Source of the DNA: Diadema setosum
Taxonomy: Eukaryota > Echinodermata > Echinoidea > Diadematoida > Diadematidae
Direction of reading: 5' to 3'
DNA length: 64,000 nt
Assembly (NCBI RefSeq): GCF_964275005.1
Contig: NC_092689.1
Span: forward strand, 8,575,200 to 8,639,199
This document shows positions 57,187-64,000 of this stretch, in pieces (position 1 is the first letter of the stretch; every line of letters starts with the position of its first letter). Below the pieces are notes generated by a model. The model ran no database searches and was not told where the DNA came from. It saw only the letters and a program-made list of their open reading frames with translations. The position numbers and the translations under genes are program-made.

Positions 57187-60100
57187 TGTTTTTTTTAATG
57201 AGACGAATATCGACAAAATTCTACTGCTCCGCCAGAGTTTCAAATTCATTACAGAATGTTTGTTTGTTTTCGTTTTGTTTTGTTTTGTCTTGTTTTGTTT
57301 TGTTTTGTTTTGTTTTTTATCAAGTGTGTGTACTCGCATTTGTGTCGCCACCTGATATCTACACTAGCTAAAATGCAAAAGCTGTTGCTATGGAAGAACT
57401 ACCTTGAAATACAAAATATGGATTAACAGATAAGTAACAAGACAGTGAAAAATCAGTGTGCATTTCTAAATTGTCATATAAAAAACAAACAAACATAACT
57501 TTTAAGAGTCAAATTTGGAAAGATTCAGCACTCCAGTTAAACATCCATTATGTAACTAGCATTACGGTTTAATGATACGTAGGCTTCTTTCAAACCTGTC
57601 CAGCCTTAAAATCACATGATGTTGCAGTACATATTCTATTCATACCATCTATTTTCTGTACATGAATTCAAACTCACAGCCATCATGTCATAATGTAGTC
57701 ATTAGCCTTTATTGGAAGCTGTCCGGCATTAGAGGTCACTATAGTTCATGGACTGCTCAAATGAGGTTTGATCCTCTTTTATGAGTGAATTTGCAGGAAA
57801 ATCTTTGAACAGGATGAACATAAATACGACATCGTACTTATGCTTCTTGATGTCACTGAGTCCGTTCTTCTGGTAACCGATCCTCTCCGATGGGTTGTCC
57901 CGACAAAGCCGTTTGATCAGGTTGCCGGCGCTCCGCGGAATTCTCTTGGGGAACTCTACGATGTCTATGCCTTTCAGGATGATGTTGTAGGTCTTCATCG
58001 GGTCGTTAGCCGTAAACGGAGGACTGTATAGAAGTAGTAGGAGGCGGGGCAGGAGGGAGGAGGGATGGGGGGGGGGTGGAGAAAATGGAGGTGGCGTAGG
58101 GGAGAAGGAGTAAAGGAAGGAAATGGAGGAGGGGTGGACAAGGAGAAGGAGTGAAGAGGTTGAGTAAGAGGAGGAGGAGAAGGAGGAGTGGAGGAGGAAG
58201 ATGTGGAATAGGAAGAAGGGGATAAGTACAAGGAGGAGAAGGAGGAAGAGGAAGAGGAGGAGGAGGAGGTAGCGGAGGAAGAAGATGAGGAGGTGGAGGG
58301 AGAGGGGAATAGGAGGAGGAGGAGGAGAAGGAAGAGGAGGAATAGGAGGAAGGGGAGGAGGAGGAGATGAAAATTAGGAAAGGAGAGAAGGGAGGCAAAA
58401 AGAAGAAGAGGGAGAAAAATAGTGAATGAGAAATGAGGGACACAGAAAACAAGATTTGATCAAGATGGTGGATAATTATTTCGTTATAATGTTGAATTTC
58501 CTTCTGATGAGAGTCTCAAGTTTGTTTTGCTCAGAATGATTACAATATGTGTTTTGCTCAGACTGATGACAATAATTATTTGTTTGAGTGAAGACTCGAC
58601 ATCGATATGGCATGACACCAATTTACTTCGTTTCATTTGATTCGACCAAGAACTTCTCCGGATCTTCATAGGACATCGAATAATAAAACAAACAATTACG
58701 TACATAAATATCTTCCTAAATATAGAAACGCCCGACTATTTGTTAAAACGTTCAGACCTTATACCCTTGTACTCGCACAAAACGCATAATATCACTTGAA
58801 AGTACTTCGAATTAAAGCGTATTTCCAGTGCTTTTGAGAAACAAAGAACTCAAGGACATTCCATGACCATAAAAGAACATCAAGGCACGTTGTCAAAACT
58901 TCTGCATCACTCTTGTCTTCGGAATACAATTATGAGCATCATAATATACTCCTTGCCAATCGCTTCTCGGTATGGGTCTGTCAGTGCGACAGTTTTTCAT
59001 ACTTAGGGCCAACAGTCTGACGAGATACCATACATGCATATCAAATACAATTTACAATTGCTTTATGTAACCAACATAAGTTCAGATTAAACCACGACGA
59101 CACCCTTTTGCCTCATTTGTTTGTTCGTCATGTCACTTTTTTTTTAACAAACCAAAAAAATCACGTGACTTACTTTCCCGTCAACAGCTCAAAGATGAGA
59201 ATTCCCAGAGACCAATAATCACAAGAGAGGTCATGACCTTTGTTCAGGATGATTTCCGGTGCCACATACTCCGGCGTACCGCAGAAAGTCCACGTTTTGC
59301 GACCGAACCCAATCTTCTTTGCAAAGCCGAAGTCGACCTACGAACGGAAATATCGAATATCACTATTAGCATAGGACTATTAGAAATATACTCGCGCTTA
59401 CTTGTAAGTACATAATAATGATGACGTAACACTCTCTGTGTTCTCATCATTGTACATTGTTTCTCCATCACACAAGAGTGTATTCCACTGGGGCGATTTT
59501 CCTTTTTTCCGTGACATCATAGCCGCCTAATCACATAAAAATGACGTCATCTTTTTGTTCCCCAACGACTCGAAGTTTGACCATTTAAAGATGATTTATT
59601 GACAGTCATCACTGTTCATAATAACGTTCATTTTACTCAGACTGCCAATACATGTTGCTGCTTTGAGCTCATTGTTATCACTTAAATCATCGAAAAACCA
59701 ACGAACAAACAAACAAGCAATCAAACAAACTTCTCCAACTAGTAAGATCCTACAAGAAGAAAAACCTCGGCATTGTAGAATTCTGCACCAGTACAACCTA
59801 ATTCAATGTGACAAGTCTTATCCTTGCAATTGAATTTCAGCTACAACACAACTGGCTCCATTCTCAAGTTTATACGAATAAATACTTTTTTTTTTGGTCA
59901 AATTGTGAACGTTTGCGTGTGAATGTGGGCGCGTGCGTTTGTGCGTTTCTCCGCTCCCATAGTCCCACCCTTACCAGTTTGACATAGCCCTTGCTGTCCA
60001 GCAGCAGGTTTTCCGGCTTTAGATCGCGGTAAACAATGCCGCGGCTGTGCAGGTAATGGAACGCCTCTACCACGCAGGCCGTGCAGAACCGCGTTGTTCG

Positions 60101-63100
60101 GTCGTCGAAATTTCCCCTGGAAGAATCAATCGATGCAGTAACAAAAAGAAAACAGACAATTTTAATAGTAGTACGAGTCATTTCTCAAGCGTTATCGATT
60201 TATATAAATGAAAAAAAAAACTAGAAATGTCGCTTTGGCGACTGGTATGCCTCCGCCATAATGCATGATTTTCCCAATAGGTCTAGATAGTACATGTGGA
60301 CAATGTGTGATTACATTTTCACAAAATTGGCAAAATATTGAAATGACAAGTTTGTCACAAATGTGTTGAATGTTCACCTTCCTTGACCTAGGTTTAATTG
60401 GATGAATAGGAGAGCATGTATCTAGGGATTTAAGGACTTTTAACTCGACTTTGACCCATTCATACATTTAGGCATTCAGTAATTTTCAAGGTACAGGTGT
60501 GGAGAAAAAGTGCAATTTCTGAATTGAATAGTAAATTGTTACCATTTTCATCTGGCCCTTGACCCTAAAATTGATAAGATAATCACTTTCAGGTAGAACA
60601 TGCATAATATGTACTAAGTTTCAAGATAACTTGAGCCACTTCCGAGATATGGAGGAAAAAGTTAGTTCAGCACTTTCACTTGATCTTTGACCTTTTGACC
60701 TTTGAGGCAAAAAAAGAAGAAAAAAAAAAACTTTCCAGAGAATTTCTATTAGGTTACACATGTATGCATACACCAAGTGTAAAAAAAAAATAACCCTGCT
60801 GGCATTGCATGATAGGAGGGAAATAGTAAAATTTTGAAGTGTTGCACTTGACCTTTGACCCCTGACCTTTGACCCCATGAACCTCATGAACCCCATGAAA
60901 TATACTATGTTCCATGAAGATACCTTGAACAATTTTCCAAGGTATGGAGAAAAAAAAAAAAGAAGTTTTAATATTTTACTTGACCTTTTGACCTTTGACC
61001 TTTGACCTCATGACCCAAACTTTCACCAGAGAATCTTGATTGGGTAATACATGTATACACTAAGTTTCAAGAAAATATCTTCACGTATTCAATAGATATG
61101 GTGGAAATAGTGAAATTTTATGTATTTGACCCTGACCTTTTGACCTTTGACCTTTGACCTCATGACCCAAACTTTCACCAGAGAATCTTAATTGGGTAAT
61201 ACATGTATACACTAAGTTTCAAGAAAATATCTTCAGGCATTCAATAGATATGGTGGAAATAGTGAAATTTTATGTATTTGACCTTGACCTTTTGACCTTT
61301 GACCTTGAGCATGTGCACCCAAAAGTTGATAGGCACAACTTCACCCCCTAATACACATACATGCCAAGTTTCATTAGGATACCTCAACAGGTTTCGATAG
61401 TTACCTTGTCCACAAAATTCATTACGGACGGACGGAAGGACGGACGGACGGACGGACGGACGGACGGAAGGACGGACGGACGGACGGACGGACGGACGGA
61501 CAACCCGAAAACATAATGCCTCCGGCACCACTTCGTGGCGGAGGCATAAAAAAGGTAAGGGGAGAACTATTTTGATCGCTGCTTGCAAAACCTTCACGGT
61601 AAACTGATGAAGTTTTTACCATGTCGTTAATTCATGTACTACCCATCAAAGAACGCCTTTACTATGAATGTAATGTTAATGTAGTCTGTGATGACAGTGT
61701 AAGTTCGTCCGTTGTTGAATAACAAATTCCGCGAAAAGAGGATTTTGCTCTTGGCAATGTACACACTTCAGTTGCATCGCTGGCAAGAGCGAAATGGTAG
61801 CTATTTAGAGTCACAATTTGACACACGAGCTACACATTATGTTTTAGAGAACATCAACCTGACGTATTTCGCATTCGAACGTAAATCCCATTATTTCGTC
61901 GGGGGGATAAAAATCTATTATTAATGACAAATCTTTTGTAATGTATGTGTACATGACGCAGCACCAAATCTTTTCATCCGTCTAATTCAAGTAACATTAT
62001 ATTGAATGTTGATTTCAAAACGAAAACATTGTTTCAGGTCTGTTTTCCAAGAACGAAGAGAAAGGCACGCTAAATATAGACAGACAAAAAGAAATATGAA
62101 CTTTAAAATGTTTGAATTGCAACTGACAGGGGTGGATCAAGGAATTTCGTAAAAGGGGGGGGGGGGGAGCGCAAAGCAGTTTATATTTCTGGTGCCACTT
62201 CCGGGTTTCATCAGCTGAAAAGCAAAAAAAAAAAAATAGATAAATAAAATAAAATAAAATAAAGAGGGGGGGGGGGGCGCCCTGTGCACCCTCTCCTGGA
62301 CCCGCGACTGAGAGATGTTTAAAGAACAGGTGTTCATAGAAGAGCGAGAGAGGGGGTTCTCAAGATGCTCTTGACTTCCAGGGAAACGAGAAAGGAGGCA
62401 CTCACTTGTCCCTGAGAATGGTCCACAGTTCACCTCCAAGGCAAACTTCCATCAGCATGTAGATATACTTCTTGTCACGGAATGTCTTGAACAACCTGGT
62501 TCGGGAAAAACAAGAGGGATACACACAAACGCGTCATGCCATGGCCAAATTGAGGCTTACCTCCTGTCACAGTCTATTCAGCGGCTAAACATCTGAGTAC
62601 TATTATACATTATTGATCATTGTACTTCACACTTTATAGTAATATTTTTTCTTTTAAAGAACATTTTATCGTTCATCAATGGAAACAAATTGTCAAAAAA
62701 CATATACAGTATATCTTTACATCAATTTCATAATCCTTACACTCTGATAAATTATTTCACCACACATACAATATCACAATCAATATACCGCGTTATTTTT
62801 AATACTTTTTATTACTAACAAACAATCCCTTTTCAGTACTGTACTAATTATTCATCACTATACAAATTATTATACTCACATTTATTCTACTTAATTTTAA
62901 ATGTCAGTATTCATTGATTGAATGAAATAGAATAAAAAATAAGCAAAATAATGTACCCTTCGCTCGACCAAATAACCGACTGGTGTGAGTCGGTTGGTCG
63001 AGCTAGAAGCAAGCCACACCCTCAAGAAGGGGATATACCCTTCAGCGACTTACTTGACGATGAAGGGCGAACTGGATTCGATCATGATCTTCTTCTCTGA

Positions 63101-63190
63101 GAAGATATGCTCTTGCTGCCTCGTCTCCACAATGTGGTGCTTCTTCAGGCATTTCAGCGCGAACGTGCGCTTATCACCGGCTAGTTGCAC
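56488..63190 (-). CDS. PRKG1: cGMP-dependent protein kinase (PRKG1-like), C-terminal seven exons
   Basis: Exons in order of transcription: 63190-63054, 62495-62406, 60116-59975, 59337-59174, 58023-57838, 57113-57047, 56583-56488. All junctions are GT-AG on the minus strand and all phases agree, giving 293 residues up to TAG. This matches human PRKG1 from about residue 378 to the end. Visible kinase landmarks: ATP-anchoring lysine in FALKCLKK, catalytic [20 protein letters not shown], activation-loop [15 protein letters not shown] with the phosphorylatable threonine, and an AGC-type tail ending SGWDEHF. The glycine-rich loop, the two cGMP-binding domains and the leucine zipper are encoded beyond the right edge. 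The enzyme is a cytosolic Ser/Thr kinase activated by cGMP. No residue that can be checked is lost. Confidence 0.97.
56584..57046 (-). other. PRKG1 intron
   Basis: GT-AG on the minus strand, AT-rich, no element recognised. Confidence 0.85.
57047..57113 (-). CDS. PRKG1: PRKG1 exon: end of kinase domain
   Basis: 67 bp; acceptor TTTTTCCACAG, donor AAG/GTAAGG. Encodes [19 protein letters not shown] and PPK, equal to the family segment WF.GF.WEGL..G...PP. Confidence 0.96.
57114..57837 (-). other. PRKG1 intron with GT and GTTTT microsatellites
   Basis: Contains a GT run (57155-57184) and a GTTTT pentanucleotide run (about 57267-57316). Confidence 0.85.
57838..58023 (-). CDS. PRKG1: PRKG1 exon: large kinase lobe
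   Basis: 186 bp; acceptor CTTCTATACAG, donor CATAA/GTACGA (weak beyond GT). Encodes [20 protein letters not shown] and [16 protein letters not shown]; the arginine in NPSER closes the kinase core as in other AGC kinases. Confidence 0.97.
58024..59173 (-). other. PRKG1 intron with a long polypurine tract
   Basis: The plus strand at 58025-58440 is almost purely purine (GGA/GGAGAA). The rest is AT-rich without recognised features. Confidence 0.85.
58025..58440. repeat. Polypurine/polypyrimidine tract
   Basis: About 400 bases of imperfect GGA, GGAGAA and GGAAGA repeats with few pyrimidines on the plus strand, starting directly beside the exon acceptor, so it forms the pyrimidine side of that splice site on the minus strand. 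Confidence 0.9.
59174..59337 (-). CDS. PRKG1: PRKG1 exon: DFG and activation loop
   Basis: 164 bp; acceptor ATTTCCGTTCGTAG, donor GGAAA/GTAAGT. Encodes [37 protein letters not shown] and [15 protein letters not shown]. All canonical residues are present. Confidence 0.98.
59338..59974 (-). other. PRKG1 intron
   Basis: Donor CTG/GTAAGG. AT-rich; no element recognised. Confidence 0.85.
59975..60116 (-). CDS. PRKG1: PRKG1 exon: catalytic loop
   Basis: 142 bp; acceptor TTGATTCTTCCAG, donor CTG/GTAAGG. Encodes [19 protein letters not shown] and [19 protein letters not shown] with the catalytic aspartate. Confidence 0.98.
60220..61546. mobile_element. Dispersed 1.3-kb element rich in TTTGACC repeats, copy 2
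   Basis: Almost identical over its length to 6931-8242, including the start CTAGAAATGTCGCTTTGGCG and the end TTCGTGGCGGAGGC. Small differences: a rearranged segment at about 60850-60905 and a longer GGAC tract (61427-61500). High identity implies recent movement or conversion. Confidence 0.85.
62127..62312. mobile_element. Short GGGGTGGATCAAGGAATT element, copy 2
   Basis: Starts CAGGGGTGGATCAAGGAATT and ends CTCCTGGACCCGCGACTGA. Poly-G tracts at 62155-62167 and 62265-62276. Sister of 51986-52148. Confidence 0.6.
62406..62495 (-). CDS. PRKG1: PRKG1 exon: small lobe to hinge
   Basis: 90 bp; acceptor TTTTTCCCGAACCAG, donor GACAA/GTGAGT. Encodes [19 protein letters not shown] then [10 protein letters not shown], the hinge and first helix of the large lobe. 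Confidence 0.98.
62496..63053 (-). other. PRKG1 intron
   Basis: AT-rich GT-AG intron; no element recognised. Confidence 0.85.
63054..63190 (-). CDS. PRKG1: PRKG1 exon: ATP-anchoring lysine and alpha-C helix
   Basis: 137 bp; acceptor TTATTTTCTAACAG, donor GTCAA/GTAAGT. Encodes [19 protein letters not shown] and [13 protein letters not shown] of FALK and E of the helix form the expected salt bridge. It starts just after the glycine-rich loop, which must be in the previous exon beyond the window or not recognised. Confidence 0.97.
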
Positions 63191-64000
63191 CTGTTAGAAA
63201 ATAAAGAAGCAGGAAATCGATATCTCATTTTCATATATCTCGCAGGCTATTAGTCGAAGGTGCGGTTATTTACATTTTCACGCAAATGATGTGTTATGTA
63301 AACAAACTGAGTATGTTTCACGGTCTTTGTGAGAGGGTAATAAATTGTTTGCAAAGACCATCGTCATAAAGCATTGATTTACGGGAAATCACGCTCATGC
63401 GAAGAGAAGGAATGAAGGAATTAATGGGTTATGGACCGCAGTTCTCATAAATTTGAATTCAGCTTTCGCATGGTCTTTTTCGATAACAAATTAATTATAC
63501 GCCTTGCTGGAGCTCATCAATGGTCATGCACACAATCTTTCATTCAAAGCGCTAAAAGAAGTTCTAATTTGAGCCCTAAAAAGACTCAAAACGATCAAAT
63601 TTTGCCAGAGGAAAGAGTAGGTGTGTTTGTCATCGAATGATAAATTATACGATTGTTTTCATGTTCATATTTCCCTCACTTCAAATCCACATTTTTTTTC
63701 ACTACTCAAGCAAAAAATAGATAGATAGACAGATAGATAGATAGATAGAAAGATAGATGAATAAATAAATAAGTAAATAAAACAAAATAAAATCATTCAT
63801 ATTTAATCTGTTCACCCTGCTTCAGTAGAGCTGTGGTCGACCGAATGACTGAAATATTCAAAAGCGTTTGTTAATACAGCATTAAAAATACAGTATTGAA
63901 AAATTGTACACTTTCGTTAGATCAGTTACTAACAGTTCTTCAGTTATAGAAGATCAAGATGGAGATTTGTGTATTAATTTGTGAAAAAAAAAAACCAAAG
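63191..64000 (-). other. PRKG1 intron, right edge
   Basis: AT-rich with an (ATAG)n run at about 63717-63750. The exon with the glycine-rich loop was not found here. Confidence 0.7.

Larger units (their letters stand above)
60117..62405 (-). other. PRKG1 intron holding the dispersed 1.3-kb element
   Basis: Contains the second TTTGACC-rich copy (60220-61546) and a short GGGGTGGATC element (62127-62312). The remaining 600 bases at 61547-62126 show nothing. Confidence 0.85.

Noticed and set aside
57840..58031. 63-residue plus-strand frame
   Set aside because: It is the antisense shadow of a PRKG1 exon. The same applies to 59233-59415 and 62985-63197.
58006..58452. 148-residue minus-strand frame rich in P, S, L and F
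   Set aside because: Translation of the polypyrimidine strand in a PRKG1 intron.

Overview
The window is eukaryotic genomic DNA: AT-rich, with spliced genes, GT-AG introns, microsatellites and many transposon-derived repeats. The protein families, the many TTAA-ended palindromic MITEs, the tRNA-headed SINEs and the GACC/GGAC-rich dispersed elements suggest a marine invertebrate, most likely an echinoderm. That taxonomic call is an inference. There is no sign of prokaryotic operons, prophage or CRISPR. All alignments were done by eye from remembered family features; no search was run.

Three protein-coding genes can be supported. (1) A BTBD10/KCTD20-like BTB-domain gene on the minus strand, of which two exons lie at 3718-4082 and 2705-2837; its 3' part runs off the left edge. 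(2) A gamma-butyrobetaine dioxygenase gene (BBOX1-like, last step of carnitine synthesis) on the plus strand. Seven phase-consistent exons lie between 37242 and 49568, and 30407-30572 is a plausible first exon encoding a mitochondrial-type presequence. (3) A cGMP-dependent protein kinase gene (PRKG1-like) on the minus strand. Seven phase-consistent exons between 63190 and 56488 encode most of the kinase domain and the C-terminus; the cGMP-binding half lies off the right edge. BBOX1 and PRKG1 are convergent, with about 6.9 kb between their stop codons. BTBD10 and BBOX1 are divergent. Nothing suggests that the three genes work in one pathway.

The rest is dense repeat. 1-30 kb holds TTAA palindromes, two SINE/foldback elements, a dispersed 1.3-kb element rich in TTTGACCTTTGACC, a 3.85-kb hAT-like element carrying an internal satellite of about 193 bp (11573-15418), a block of nested palindromes (21.4-26.2 kb) and a decayed LINE (27.3-28.0 kb). 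The BBOX1 introns hold a triplicated 1.1-kb unit with two 340-bp DNA transposons inserted in its middle copy, plus GAGACGTC-rich foldback sequence. The BBOX1-PRKG1 interval has a broken LINE interrupted by a small repeat-filled transposon with an 8-bp target duplication. PRKG1 introns hold a 380-bp polypurine tract and a second near-identical copy of the 1.3-kb element.

I found no previously undescribed enzymatic or defence system. The most interesting points are the candidate mitochondrial first exon of BBOX1, the transposon insertions that can be dated and typed against internal empty sites, the satellite-bearing hAT-like element, and the transposon-borne DR1-type nuclear-receptor motifs.
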